The notes beneath the pieces are model-generated. The model was not told where the DNA came from. It did not search any database and saw nothing but the letters and a program-made list of their open reading frames with translations. Below are positions 1 to 13,921 of a DNA stretch of 64,000 nucleotides, one piece after another. The translations under genes and the position numbers were made by a program. The stretch covers positions 356,789 to 420,788 of the forward strand of contig SSBO01000014.1 in the NCBI GenBank assembly GCA_005281725.1. Reading direction: 5' to 3'. The DNA is from Wuchereria bancrofti (taxonomy: Eukaryota > Nematoda > Chromadorea > Rhabditida > Onchocercidae). Position 1 is the stretch's first letter; every line of letters starts with the position of its first letter.

Positions 1-15
1 ATAAAATTTTCATAC

Positions 16-3000
16 CTTCGACGTTCCTCATCTAATTTTGCTATAAGAAGATAATCATTATCATCAAAGCCTTTTTTAGGACTCCATAATGTTTCATCTT
101 TATATCTTCCATCAGCATATACTGTTGAATCAATTAATGTAAACGATGATGGTTCTTCTGATCGGCGTGTTGCTATTCGATTTTCAAGATCAGTGATATG
201 CCGTCGATATTCTTTTACCTAAATTATATGAAATTATACTAAAAAAAAAAAAAAAAAAAAATATTTTTTTAATTTTACATTTTTTCATTTTTATTTAAAC
301 AAGAAAAAACAAAAATTTTTAAACCTTATGTTGTAATGCTGATATAAGATCGGAATATTCTTTTTGATGTTCAACATTAGCATCAATACGTCGACGATAC
401 TTATTGAGATCTTCCTGAGTACGATCAAGTCGTGCTGCCGAAACACCTTTTCCGTAAGTGTCTATTTCAAGCATCAAATCGCTATCAAATGAATCCGAAA
501 CGTGATAAACGTTTTCACCATTGGTATCCCTGTATTCATGCCGGAAATTGAAATGTATATTAGATTTCCCTTATTTAAGGAATATTTATAGATATTTATT
601 TAAAATGAACCATTTACTTTTACATTTACTTAATATTACCTAAGCTTTATATCATCATGAAATGTNNNNNNNNNNNTAAAATCGAACCATACCGTTATCA
701 GCCAGCGACCACCTTTGGAATTTTCGGGAACCTCCCACATTGGTTGAATATCCTTTTTGAAAACACTATAATCGCAAGCCATTGGTATCCCTGTATTCAT
801 GCCGGAAATTGAAATGTATATTAGATTTCCCTTATTTAAGGAATATTTATAGATATTTATTTAAAATGAACCATTTACTTTTACATTTACTTAATATTAC
901 CTAAGCTTTATATCATCATGAAATGTATAATGTATTCTTTTTTTAAAAAAATTTTTGGAGCAAAAAAAAAAGAAAAAAAAATGGATAAAAAAGTTTTTGG
1001 AAAAAATTGAGTGATCAAAATTACTTTCAAATTTTGTTTTTTTTTTGTTTTTTTTTTTAAAAAAATCCGTCTATAAAGGATCAATAATAATTTTTTGATT
1101 TTTGAAAAGAAATTAATTATTTTTAATAAAGTTTCTCTCTTCATGAATTCATAATTTGGAGCTTTTTTTTTTTGTAATAATTTAAGTTCACTAATATTTA
1201 GAGAATCCAATTTGTTTCTTGTTGTTTTTTTTTTTAATCTCTCCAAATAATTTGAAGTTTTAGTAATGATTTTCTTTTTCTTTTTTTTTTTTTTCAAAAT
1301 ATGGTATAAGCAATTCTTTTTTTTTTTTTTTTCAAATTTTTATCCCGAATTGTATATCCGTTTCTCTTAAAAATTTACATAAATTTTTTTTTTCTTTTTT
1401 ATGATCTGCGGCACTAATAATAGCACATAATAATTTTTTAGAATTTCTATCAAGATTTACGAAATTACCTTCATTAGAAGGAAGAAGAAAAAAAAGGAGA
1501 GACTTATTCTCAATTTAACTTCATTTTTTCAGTTTTTTTTTTTCTTGTCATAGATATAAAATTGGCTTTTTTTTTCTCCTTATATTATTATTCTTACTAA
1601 TATTTCTCTTTTTTTTTTTTTTCGTCTGAGATTTTTCCTATTTTCATGATTTTATTGCGAGATTTTTTGTTTGTTTTTTTTTTTTTGGAAAAAATAAATC
1701 GGCGACTACATTAAATTTGAAATATACTTTTTTTTTTTTAGTCCTTAACATTACTTTTTTTTTTTCATTCATATCTTAGCAATTTGTATGTTTTAGCAGT
1801 TGAAATAAAACATGATTAATAATGGGAAGTCATCCTGAAAGACATTTCAGTTTTTTATTACCTGACAGTGTATGATATGAATTGGAAATTTTAATCTGTT
1901 TGTTTAATGGAAATCTCTTTAAGAGAATTTATTATTTGTTACTGTTTAAGGATGTAAATTTTTGCTGAAATTTTATAACACTATCAAAATATGGATAGAA
2001 TATTTTAGTATGACAGAAATTAGGATTTTTTTTTTTTTTTTTAAGGATTAGCAATAATTTTTCTTCTTTTTTTTTTGCATTTCTATTTTTTTAACTTTTG
2101 AAAGTTTGATGAGCAAAATATTTTGTTTTATCAGTTTAGAATTTCAAATTTAAATTTCTATTTTCAAACATTATTAATATAAGTTAACAAATGCTACTAG
2201 TACATTGATTTATCTTGTTATTGTTACTTACCAATAAAATTCTCCGTAATTGGAACGTGATCCAGGACTATCTGGTATACGACTGATTAATTCGCTAGGT
2301 TGAGTGCCACCACCTATATCAGCGCTTTCATCCATTTTTGTTATAATTGCTAGAAATTTTTATAAATTTTAGAAAATTTTTATTTATCAAAAACAAAACA
2401 AAAAAAAACCTTTCAATGAAACGGAAAAAAAAATTATTTCTTTTTGTAAATTATTAGTATGATGAGAAATTGTGTATAAAATGTAAATTAGCAATTGTTA
2501 AAAATAGCAAATATTAGAATTGAAGATTAGATGGAAGTTATTTTGTGTAATAAATTAAAATGCAACTTTTGACCGTATCTAAATTTTCTTTCATTTATTT
2601 TCTGAAACAAAAAAAAAAAAAATCCCATAAATTTTTATTTGTTCATAAATAATTAAAATGCTAAAAAAAAAAAAAGAAACATGCAACATACATTTATAAA
2701 TATTAACTTTTTTTTTTTTAAAAAAAAAAAAAAGCTTTTTAAAGATTTTCCTCTATATCGTAATTTTTTTTTTCTTTTTGAAAAATAACTTTATATCATT
2801 AATTTGTTTAGAAAGTATAATTTCCACGAAATTTTTATAAAAATTGTAATAATGAAAGTAATCTGAAAATAACACTTCAATTGTTACTTTACTTAATTAG
2901 TTTAAGTTTTTTTCTTTTCTTTTTTTTTTTTCATATAACAATATTTGCTAGTAATTATTACCTTTTTTTTTTACCTTTTTATTTATTTACTTATTTATTT

Positions 3001-3521
3001 CAATGAAAAATTTAAATGCTTTTAAATGAAATATGAAAATAAAAATGAATGTATAGCACATATGAAAAAGCATATAAGAAGACAAAATTATCACCTTATC
3101 AATCAATCAAACAATTAATTAATTAATTAATCAAATTTTATTAGTTATTACTAAAATTTATTACTCACCTGTTTCTTCACGTAATAATCTTTCTCTTTTT
3201 TGAGCTTCAAAAACTTCCTGTTGTTCAGTTGGTGTAAGTGCACGAAATTTCACTTGTGATGTTACACTTGTCCACTGGCCAGGTTGTAAAATTTCAGTAC
3301 GTGAGCTACTACGTGAATTACTACGACTTCTTAAATATGGACTATCTCGTGTAGGACTATTAGCATAAGTTTGAAATGTTTCTGGACACGATACTGATCC
3401 TTGGCTATTTCGTCCAGATTGTACTTCACTATGATGATGTTGCTCAATTGATGATTTTGATCGTTGTGGTAATTGTTCCTGATCGAATACAACGATACGA
3501 TTTTTAACGTTTGCACTACCA
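16..3521 (-). CDS. che-10: Rootletin-like coiled-coil protein, four internal exons (partial)
   Basis: Four minus-strand exons join in phase: 3521-3169, 2349-2232, 529-325 and 218-16, with donors GTGAGT, GTAAGT, GTTT and GTATG and AG acceptors. The first two encode a Ser/Arg/Gln-rich low-complexity region. The third and fourth encode a predicted coiled coil containing YRRRIDANVEHQKEY, then LQHKVKEYRRHITDLENRI. This spacing of YRR, LQ-K and LE matches, from my knowledge of the family, the N-terminal coiled coil of human rootletin (CROCC), whose worm counterpart CHE-10 builds the ciliary rootlet in sensory neurons. Codon use is strongly A/T-ending. The protein continues past the left edge of the window, and the start codon is not in these exons. 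The ATG at 3536-3538 lies upstream of the acceptor and is probably intronic. The eIF4E exon and N gap at 666-790 interrupt the intron. Another long coiled-coil protein is the main alternative. Confidence 0.6.
519..665. repeat. 147-bp duplicated segment, copy 1 (abuts N gap)
   Basis: The sequence starting CCATTGGTATCCCTG here is repeated identically from 779 to 925. Copy 1 is cut by the N run at 666-676. It includes the 5' edge of a rootletin-like exon and its upstream intron. In copy 2 the same intron edge is joined to the eIF4E exon. Such a repeat flanking a gap usually marks the overlapping ends of two contigs. Confidence 0.9.
666..676. other. Assembly gap (11 N)
   Basis: A run of 11 N separates the two copies of the duplicated intron segment. 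Confidence 1.
693..790 (-). CDS. eIF4E: Isolated eIF4E exon, probably misplaced
   Basis: Read on the minus strand from an AG acceptor (792-791), this exon encodes IPMACDYSVFKKDIQPMWEV followed by PENSKGGRWLIT and ends at a possible GTATGG donor. This is the central cap-binding core of eukaryotic translation initiation factor 4E; the W of QPMWE is one of the two tryptophans that stack on the mRNA cap. No other eIF4E exon is visible here. It sits inside the rootletin-like gene, is bounded by an 11-base N gap, and shares its upstream flank with the rootletin exon at 325-529. A contig misjoin is the simplest explanation. The family call is strong; whether the exon belongs at this locus is doubtful. 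Confidence 0.8.
779..925. repeat. 147-bp duplicated segment, copy 2
   Basis: This is identical by eye to 519-665, and the sequence continues beyond 925 into rootletin intron DNA. It is joined at its left end to the eIF4E exon. Confidence 0.9.
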
Positions 3522-3586
3522 CTGCAGGTAAAGAGCATGAACTTGCTCAGCTTGCATTATCAATTTACTGTTGAAAGATTACTTAC

Positions 3587-3628
3587 TTCCTTCCAGGATA
3601 ATATTCTTTGTTCCACTATTAAATTTCC
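3587..3628 (-). CDS. Possible micro-exon upstream of the rootletin-like exons
   Basis: On the minus strand a 42-nt stretch is bounded by an ATAG acceptor and a good GTAAGT donor. Two frames are open, one reading KFNSGTKNIILEG. With this exact donor its phase does not fit the exon at 3521; a donor 4 nt further on (GTAATC) would fit. It is weak without transcript data. Confidence 0.2.
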
Positions 3629-4227
3629 CTATGATAATTAATGTAAATTTTCTTTTTTTTTTCTTTCTTTTTTTTTCTCTCATAATAATCATTCATTTTC
3701 GAATTAAATTAATCTCGTAATATCAATTTAGAAAAAAAAAAAAGAGATATATATAGTGAAATGTTAACATATGTTTAAAAAAAATTTTTTCTTTTTTCAA
3801 ATAACTCTAATAAATAGGAAAAATTTTTGATAAATAATTATTTTTTTATTCATAAAAATTTATACATGGATAATATAAATTTTAAAATAACCATACATCA
3901 GTGTATAAAATATTTAACATACATGCATATATATCATATTTAAATGATTTTCCATTGATAGAATAAAAGTGGAAAAAACAAAAAAAATGAATGAGTTAAT
4001 TAGCTTAAGCTGCTATATGCATAAATGCTTAAAATATTAGCTATTTTATTCATAATTTTTGTTTTTCCTTCCTTTTTTCAATTTTATCATTGACAAATAA
4101 CAATAAAGCCTTATTTACATATAAATATATGTATTTATCCTAGACTTTATAATCAATATGAAAAATGTTATTGCGACAGCTGCACTTGGATATAGCCAAA
4201 ATGATGTACAATAAATAAGTATGTGTC

Positions 4228-4263
<36 letters not shown>

Positions 4264-5947
4264 CTAGGCTAACATCAAAGCTATTAGCTGCACTTTTTCG
4301 TTTTCTTTCTTTCTTTTGAAATATATTCTTAACAAATCGATTTATCAATATGTCTAGAATTAAATATATGTATATTTTTTATATATAATATATAGAAATA
4401 GAGAAAAATGTTGTTACTAAAAGAATGTTTGTCACATTGAAATAATGATTAGTGTGGTAAGTTGCAATTTGAATTAAATGTTTTGTTAATGCTTGAATGA
4501 AAATTCATTTAGGTATAAAATTGAACGAATGATATAAAATATAAATTGAAAAAAAAAGAAAAAAAACTAAAATTTAGTCTTTTTTATTTTTCTTATAATG
4601 ATGATAGTAATAATAAATATATCTATTTCTTAGTAATAAAAAAAAAATATGTAATGTTAGTTTCAGTTTCTAGCAAGTGATGAATAATCGTTTTCTTTTT
4701 ATCTTTATCACTTCTACTCAATAATTATCAGTGAAACTGATTATGCTAACTTTTGAATGGTATTTTGCAAAATAGTAAGAGTAATCATTGATATTTAGTT
4801 GTGGTAGTTGTAAATGATTTTAAAAAAAGAGCAAAGTAAACAAATACATATATATATAAGTAAAAAAAAAAAAAAATGGAAAAAATTATACTTTACATAA
4901 ATATAAATATCGTTGATGTTTTACCTACAAATTTAATATAAGAAGATAAATAAGAAAGGGAAGAAGAATGAAAAAGAAGAAGAAATGAAAATTAGAAATG
5001 GATAACGAAAGAAAATTTCAAGTGGGTGGAAATTGAATAATTTCCTCGATGAATAAATAACTCGTTTCATTAAAATGATAATTTTCTATCATATAATATT
5101 TGTTTGTAATAACAAAAACTAAGATAATATTTATTGAAAAGTTATCAATATAATTTCCATTGAAAAAAATTTTTTTTTTTGGCGAAAAAAAAAAAAAAAA
5201 AAAAAAAAAGAAAAAAAAAATGAAATTCTTTTCATCATTAGTAGAATATATGTATAATTTATTTTTCCTAGAAAATATGTTTGTATTTAAGTCTATCAAA
5301 TAGACCAAAGACATTGATATAGTTAATAAGGAAAATATTGTTACATATTAAAATTTGAAAATACATAAACAATATATATCACTTATTATTCATCGATTAA
5401 AATATGTAATATTTAATAAATAAAAGAAAAAAAAAAAGAAGATTGTAAAGATTAGGTTTTTTTTTTCTTCATATTTTTTAATTTATACTTTATATCATTC
5501 TTTTAATTAATGATAAAATTAAGCATCTAAATAAATCAATGGCAACAATATTGATGGAAATTCAATTTAATTTGCATTTATTACAACAATTTTACACTTC
5601 CACAATTATTTTTTAGTAATAGATTTTTCTAAAAAAAAAACAAAAAACAAAGAATAAATATATATATATATTTAATTTTGGACATATTAGGACTTAATTT
5701 TTATTATTAGAAGTAAATAGATAATCATATTTAGTGTTAATTCGAAAAAAAGTACTTTGTTTTTTAATCATTTATCATTTTTGCTGCAATTATATCAAAT
5801 CTATTAAAATGTATTTATTAATTTGATCAAATCGATAAAATGAAATGCTATTTTGATAGTAATTATTGATATTATAATACGATTAACAAATGCTTATAAT
5901 AAGCCATGAATAAAATTAATCTGAGAATAATTTTTTGATACTATATT

Positions 5948-6064
5948 GATAGAAATAGTAGTAGTATTAGTAGTAGTAGTAGTAGTAGTAGCAGTAGTAG
6001 TAGTAGTAATTATTGTTATTGTTGTTGTTGTTTACTACTAGTAGTAGTAGTAGTAGTAGTAAAT
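5948..6064. repeat. (TAG/GTA)n microsatellite
   Basis: Imperfect runs of the GTA/TAG triplet are broken by a short TTG-rich stretch. Confidence 0.9.
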
Positions 6065-6940
6065 AGTAATAGAAGTAGTAGTAAAAGTAGGAATGAAGCT
6101 AATGGTAATCATTGGTACGAAATGCTAAAGTGAGTCAAAAGCTGAGGATATGTAAGCGATGATGTGAGAAGACCTAAAGATAGCGAGGATGAAAGGAGGG
6201 AATTTCATAAGTTTGATCGATTTTTAACTTTTGCAAAAAGAGTCGAGAAATAGAGGGAAATTTAGCAAGCTATATAAGAGTAAGCTAAATGGGGGACTTT
6301 AGATCAATACTGTTTTTATTCTTGTTGGGAAAGAAAGAAGAAAAAAAAAAAACAAGAGAGATGAATGTAGTTAGTATTACTTACTTTAAAACAAAATAAA
6401 AACTAAAACTGAAGATGAGACGGTAAAATTAAATCGCAAAAAAAAAAGAAAGAAATTCTTTCCTTCCTTTTTTTTTTTTTTATCATGAAAGAAAAAAAAA
6501 AACAAATACGAAAAACTTTTCTTATTCTTTTTTCTCTTCTTCAACTCTTTTTTTTTTTTTTTTTCTGACATCTTTTTATTTTTTTCATTTCGTCAACAAC
6601 GATATTATTCTCAAAATGCATGATGCCATAATTGCATGAAGTTAAGTAGAATTTTCGATTATTTTCATCATGTTGAAGAAGTAATTTTAAAATGACAAGT
6701 TTAGATTTGAAAGAAGAATGAATTTTAGTAATAGCTGTTTATTTATTGATAATAGTAACTAAGAAAGCAATAATAAAAATAAATGAGAAAAGAAAAGAGA
6801 GAGGGAGAAGGAGAGAGAGAGAGAGAAAGGAGGTAAAAAAGACAATTTGATTGTCTGTTTGATAATAGCATAACGGCTAAATTGGTTTTATTTTTGATGA
6901 AATACAGTGTTGTGCTATGCAAGCGATCAATTTCACTACT

Positions 6941-7212
6941 ATAATGATAGTATTAGTGATAATAATTGATATTAATAATGATAATAATAATAATAGTGAC
7001 AACGTAATTAATAATAATGTAATAATTAATTGTGATAGTGATAATAATAGTGGTGATAATGATAATAATGATGGTAATTATATTTATAATGATAACAATG
7101 GTGATAATGGTAATAATGATGATGACAATCGAAGTGATAGTAATAATCATAATGATAATGATTATAATGTTACTATCATTAATCAATGATAATAGCAATG
7201 ATAATGATAAAT
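6941..7212. repeat. Degenerate (AAT/GAT)n microsatellite
   Basis: An imperfect trinucleotide array of AAT, GAT and GGT units. It produces long open frames on both strands (Asn/Asp-rich on +, Ile-rich on -) that are composition artefacts. Confidence 0.85.
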
Positions 7213-10051
7213 AATGAAAGAATATGTTTAATTATTTTCCACCAATCATCCTTAATACTCTTACCAGGAATTCATATCATTTTTAATCAAGATTAATCGT
7301 CTCTTTTCTCAATCATTTTCATATCGCAAGAAGAAAAGAATGCTTTAATTTTTTAATATTGCCATCTTATTATTATTTTTTGTTAATTTCATTTTATTAT
7401 CTCAAATAAAACTATTTCCAACTGATAGCAATGACAAAATATATCAGTAAGTAAGCTTTTTTGTTTTTCGTCTTTCTTTTTTTCTTCTTTCTTTCTTTTT
7501 GATGAATTGATCCATTTTTAAATTATTTAACGAGAAAATAAAATAAATAAAAAAGGAGGAAAATTGAACAATTTCTTTTTTTTCCTAAAGAAAAGTCAAG
7601 CTAGAAAAACTAATAAACTGATGGTATAGATCAGTAAAAAGAAATAAGAAATAGACGAAAAAATATGTTTTTGCTTATACTAGCTAAAAAATATTTTGAG
7701 AAAGGAAATGAAATCATTTTTAAAAAACAATTAAATGGATGAAAATTATAAAAGTAAAATTTAAAAAATGATATTAAAATATCATTTTATATTACAAATT
7801 TTTGTTGAATGTTTAAGAAGTTAGTAAATTGAATAATTGAAGGTAAATAATTTGATGTATAGAGACCGAAGGATCATATATAACACAGAATTTGGGATTC
7901 TTTTTTTTTTTAAATATAAGCATAGCACATTGAACTTATTGTGAAGTATACGAAAAAAATCTGATAAAAAAAAAGTAACTAAATGAGTTATTTATAATGA
8001 GAGGCTAATTTTAAAAGTGAAATTTAGTCATTGGATAGTGGAAGTTGCTAGAGGAAATAAATCAAAGAAAGATTTTAAAAAAAAAAAAATTATTTTAATA
8101 AAATTTAAGTAGAAATATTTGTTTAAATAGAAGAATATGTTGTAAACAATATGGAAATTATTATATACGATGATTAAAATTAATTTAAACTTGAAATAAT
8201 TATAAAAAAGTATAAACCTAGAAATAAGCATGTTTGCAAATATTCTAAATTAAATCTTTGCATTTTTTTATTTTTCAACTATACAATGGTTGGTTGATAC
8301 ATTTTGCTAGGAAAATTAAATTTTCAATTCATTTAAATAAAGCTTTTGGTTCAAGATTAAAAAAAAAAAAAAAAAAACTGTCCGGAGATAATAAATGGTT
8401 ATTTCCGGTTTAGTCGGGAATTTGTAATGCCTAGAAAGATGTGAAAATGAAAAGGAAGAATGATCGAATAGTGATAGAGAAGATAATGATGATAAGTGTA
8501 GAAGGAGATGAAGAAGAAGAGGAAAATGAAAAAGAAAGGGAAAAAAAATGGAAGTGAATTTGAATGACTTTGAAAAATTGAATAATTTTTATTTTTTATA
8601 CTCTACTATACTCATTTAACAATGGACGAACGTTGATGACCCTTACAAATTATACAAATTATCAAAGTAAAATTACCAATTTTATTTATTTTTTTTTTCT
8701 TTTATTTTTTGCTTTTTTATCTTACAATGAACAATTTCCTCTCAGAAAATTTCCTTCCTAATTTTCCTAAATTACATCAAAATTTTTTTATTTATTATTA
8801 GCTTTGAAAGAAAGAAAAAATAAACAAACAAATAAAAAATAAAAAATGAAAATATGAGCTCAAAATTTCCAATAATTTTTATTGTATGAAATGTTCATTT
8901 CTTTTTTCTTTACCTTTTTTTGTTTTGTTTCTTTTCTTTTTTTCTGCATTCCATTCATTCTGCGACATATTTGATTACTTATGAAGTTTGAAAATTTGAA
9001 TTTTATTTTTACAATTTTTTTTTGAATAATTTTCTATAAAATATTATTTGCTGAAGAAGGAGTTAAAATAAAAAAATTAATCTTAAAATAGTAGTAGTAT
9101 TAATATTAGTACCACTATTTAAAATTTAAAAATTTTTTTAAAAATATAATTCCAAATTTTTTAAAAATACTTTTTTTTTTTGTTTAGAAAATTATTAATC
9201 AAACGAACAAGGGATTTAATGAAATATGGATAAAAGAAAAAAAAAATTGAAGGTATTTTAAGAGAAAAAAGGTTATTTTTTTTTTTAGTTTCTAAATCTC
9301 CAATTTATAAAGGAAAAAAGTAAATGAAAATTACAGTTTCAAATTATTTTTCACTAATAATTATTATTTAATTTATTCATTCTTTATAATAAAATATGTC
9401 GAATGTTTAAATTTTTGATAATAAATAAACTTTTTTTTCTTCAAAATTAATACTAAACTTTCATCCCTTCTTCTTCACTTCTCTAATGTATTGCTAGCAA
9501 GTAATGATGTATCTATGGCTAAATTTTATAGGAAAATTGTACGATTTAAAAGTGGGAAAAATTATTTGAAAAATTTAATGGAAAATTATTTATTTTGTTC
9601 AAAAAAGAAATGTCCATTGTAAAATGTAATTTGTTTAAAAGCATAAATTACATTTATTTATTATTGTTTAAATTTAAACATTTCGATTGGTCTTTTAAAA
9701 TGTGAAAAAATATTTTTTCTTTCATTCTTTTTTTTTTTTTTTATATTGTAAACAATAATAAATGAGACATACTTTTTGTTAAAAATTTGAAAAATATCAA
9801 CGTTAGCACTTCTGCTTTTTTTTTTCTTTCTTTCCTACATATAATTAAAAAAAAAAAAAAAGGAAAGAAAAGGATCTTTTTTATTTTGTAAATTCTTATA
9901 TATCTAAAAAAAAAAAAAAATAATAATAGCAATTTTTGGTAATTTTATAAGATTTTTGTAAAGTAAAAGGAAACGAAGAATTATGTTGCTTTTTACTTCT
10001 TTATTATCATTATTTTATTTTTTAACTTTAATTGTATTCTTTGGAATAATA

Positions 10052-10145
10052 ATAGGTAATAATAATAATAATAAATAATAATAATAATGATGGTAATAAT
10101 AATAGCGATAATAGTGATAATAATAATAATAATAATAATGTGACA
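10052..10145. repeat. (TAA)n microsatellite
   Basis: Imperfect AAT/TAA triplets with scattered GAT units. Confidence 0.9.
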
Positions 10146-13100
10146 ATAATAATGATAAGCAAGCTGTTAATTAGCAAATATTGATAAATAAATTATTCAT
10201 CGATGAATAGCAAAAATAGTAGTAAGAATAATAGTATTAATAATAATGATAATGATAATAAAGTAATGATAGCCATAAAATCATTGCAATTTTAATATTG
10301 TAATTAATTTTTTGCCTCAATGACTGATTTAACTGATGGAAATTTTCCGTCTCTTTCTTTTTTTTTTCAAATACATTATTTGAAATTGTAAAAAAATTTC
10401 AACGGTAGCTAGCTACCATTTTTATTATATGTATTTCTTACTTATTTATTTATTTATTTTAGAAATAAAATGAAATAAAGATAATTCATCAATATTGTTT
10501 AAATTTCAATGCAATAAATGCCCTAAAATAACCAATTGATTATCACATTTGCATGTTAAAACCTATGTTTTTTCCTCTTTTTTCTTTTTTCACATCTTTT
10601 TTTCAATTCATTCATCTATCAGTATTCAAACAATTTTATTCCTATTTTCATTCATTTCTATGCAAACATCTGTCAGCTTTCCATTTTTTCCAGAAATGGA
10701 ATAGATGTTGCTGTATGAATGTTAATGAAATTTTTTTGCTAATCTGGAGTTTAAATTTAATTATCCTAAAAATAATTTTTTAATTACTTAAGAAAATACC
10801 AATTATTTTATAAATTTCATTAATCATTTTTGAGAACATTACTTTTCTCAAGTCTAAACATCTTTATTTACGAAATATTGATTAAGCGAAAAAAAAAAAT
10901 GAGGTAAAAATTTTGCAAAAAGAAAAATATTTTTAAGATTTATTCATTTTTTTTTTTTTTTCAATTTTTTTTACTCTCTTTCTTTAGATTCTTCTATCAA
11001 CAAATTATATGAATATGAAATATTTCATCTTTCATTTACTTCTATTTTTTTTTTTTATTTTATTTCATCTTTTTTTTCAAAAAAAAAATTCCTTTTATAC
11101 CACTAAATATCATTCATTTTGAAAAATGCCTCTAGAAGATATTTGCTGTTTTCCCTTTTTTTTTTTTCGAATTCTTCAAATATTAATGATTAGTTTGAAT
11201 TTTTTTTTTCATTATTTAGATTTTAACTTTATTAAAAGTAAAATATTAAATTTAGCTAAACAACTATTTTTGTCAAAAAAAAATGAAAAACTTAAATATT
11301 ATGATGGAATTTAGTAAAATTTTGAAATGAAAACAAAAATAGAGAAAAACGATAGTTTCTATTAAAAAGCCTACTGATATTTAATTAAGCTTACTAATAG
11401 AACTATTTTTGGCTATCTAATGTCTGGTAAGGATACATTCATTTTATTGATGTGATAAAATTAGGATAAGTTAGGATAGATTAAAAAAGAGAAAAAAATT
11501 GGAAGTATTTTCCATTTCTGGTGTGTTTTTTAATTAAATTAAAAAAAAAAAAGAAAAATTAGGGCTTCAAAGTGATAAATAATTTTTTTTTATTTTTTCA
11601 AATTGTATATATAATTATTATATTGCTTTTAAGTTTCATTGTTCTTTTTCTTTTTTTTTTTTAATATAAGAAAAAATGAGGGAAAGAGAAAGAGCCAAAA
11701 GAAAAACAAAAAATACTTGTGAATGATCAAAAGATACATGTTTAGCTTAGAGAAATATCGATAAGAATTAATTTTTAAATCAAATGGATATTTTTTTTTC
11801 TCATACGTATAAAATTTCTGTTAATAATTTATTAAATTTAAATAGGTATAAATATAATTTGGTAATTTAAAAAAAAAAAAAAAAGATTTAAAAAAAAAAA
11901 AAAAAACGAAAGGCAAAGCAAAAGGATTAATTGGTTTATTTTCTAAATCTGATAGCTAATATTTTCTTTCAAGAAAATAAAGACCAACATTTGAGATTTA
12001 AATCAGTTAAATATGAAAATTGAAGAAAAGAGAAAAAAAAGAGTTTACAAGATTTTTGCAAAAATGAGTGCTTTATTTTTTGATAATTATAAGTGAAGAA
12101 AAACAGATTTTTTTTTTTTTTTTTTAAATGAATGTTAAATAAGCTAATGGTATCTTCAAAAAAGAAAAAAAAAATGGAATAAAAACTTGAAGTTATGCAT
12201 TTAAGAAAAAGGAAAAAGAATGAATGAGAGGAAAAATTCACTTTTAACTAATTAAAAAGAAATTGAAAATTGGATGTGAATAAATTTCAATAATTAAATG
12301 AAAATTGTCTGAAATTTCGATTTTATGGTATGATTTTGTGAACACAACAAGTACTTCATCCAAAAATGCAAAAATAATTTAAAAAACTAAAAATTTATCA
12401 CTTTTTTTTATGGAAAAAAGCTGAATAAGTCATTTATTTTTGCAATTGCCTTTTTTCCAAAAAAAAAAAAAAAAAAAAAAAACGAGAAAGAAAATGATTG
12501 CCTAATCAATTTTTGTTTTAAAAAAGTAAAAAGGCCTCTTTTTAAAAAAAAAAAAAAAATTATATCATTAAGAAAGCTTAATATTTTTTTTTTCCTCTCA
12601 TCCTCCCAGAAAAAAAAGTGAAAAGACAAAGTTGATGAAATTAATTAATTTTGCAGTAAGTCATCTTCAAAAAATTTTTCAAAATTTACAAAATCATTAA
12701 AAATATTTCATATAATAAATACTATATAGAATTAAAGAAAAAAAGAAAAACATAGTAACATAATGGCACAATTTTTTTTTTTTTTTTTTTTTGAGTAAAA
12801 AAGGTAATCAAAATTGGCCAAAAAAAAAAAAAATCGTATTGTTTATATAAATAGATCACCTGACTAAGAGCAAACATTTATCATTTTAGCTAGCTATTTA
12901 CGATTCCAAATATGTACACTGGCCAGTTTTGATTAATCCAAATGATTACTTTGTTGTCATTTAAAAAAAAAAAATGTTTACATATTTTATTATCATTCAC
13001 ATCTAATTTTTATTTCTTTTTCTGTAAAAATGGAATTATTCAAATTAATTAAACTATTTTCTAAATAGTAAATCACTAACAGCACAGCATATTTAATAAA

Positions 13101-13890
13101 CTTTAATAAAATTTGGAAATCGAGGGAAAAAATTATAAATTTAAAATTTAATAAATTTATTGATATTATTGAAAAGAAATAAGAAAGAAAAAAGAGGAAA
13201 GCAATAGAATAGAATGGAAAGTCGTAATGCATTAAAATGGAAAATTGGTCAGAGTGAATTAGCAATGAATTGAAATATTTGATTTTGAACGAAAGTTAAA
13301 ATTGTGTTTGTTTTGTTGATGAGTTGAAAGTATTGCAATGGATGCAATTGAAAGCATCATGTATAACTTAAAATTAAAATTTAACAAAACTTTTTTTTTT
13401 TTTTTTGAAAAAATAATAAAAATTGTATAGGAAAATAACATAAAATGATGTCATTTTATGAATTAAACAATTAATTGATTAAAAATGAAAATTTTCCTAG
13501 TTTTATTGTACATTATTAATAATTCAATCATATAAGATAAAGAAATGTCTTAATGCTTTTGTTTTTCATCTTTTTTCTTTTTTCCCCTCATGAAATTTTA
13601 ATTAACCATTCAATTGTTAAACGCCAATGAAAATTATTTCATTTTAATTATTAATTTTATATAAATTGTAGATTTTTTTGTTTATTAAATATTTGAAATG
13701 AAAGAATTATAGAAAGAGAGAGAGAGAGAGGAGAAAAAAAAAAAAGGAAGAGGAAGAAATGAAAGAAGAAAAGATGAAATTTTTAATTTGAAAAAGATAA
13801 AATGTATAAGTTAGAAAAAGATTAATACTAATAGCATATGACCAGGTGTGCTATTTAGTATAATTGTCAACTGGAATAGAATGAAAGAGT

Positions 13891-13921
13891 AGTTAGGTTG
13901 TTGTTTAGGAAACATAGCAAC
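13891..13921. promoter_or_regulatory. Imperfect palindrome resembling an RFX/DAF-19 X-box
   Basis: The core GTTGTTTAGGAAAC fits the loose nematode X-box pattern RYYNYYWWRRNRAC on both strands and lies in a larger inverted repeat bounded by GGTTG and CAACC. RFX factors drive ciliary genes, and a rootletin-like gene lies on the minus strand downstream. However, the pattern is permissive, and this site is about 10 kb from the nearest firm exon and downstream of the candidate first exon. Confidence 0.2.

Noticed and set aside
5160..5220. Poly-A or poly-T runs as retroposon tails
   Set aside because: Homopolymers of this kind occur throughout the left half without target-site duplications or adjoining coding remnants.
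6953..7198. Overlapping 60-90 codon open frames on both strands
   Set aside because: They come from a GAT/AAT triplet array that lacks stops in several frames; composition is Asn/Asp or Ile only.
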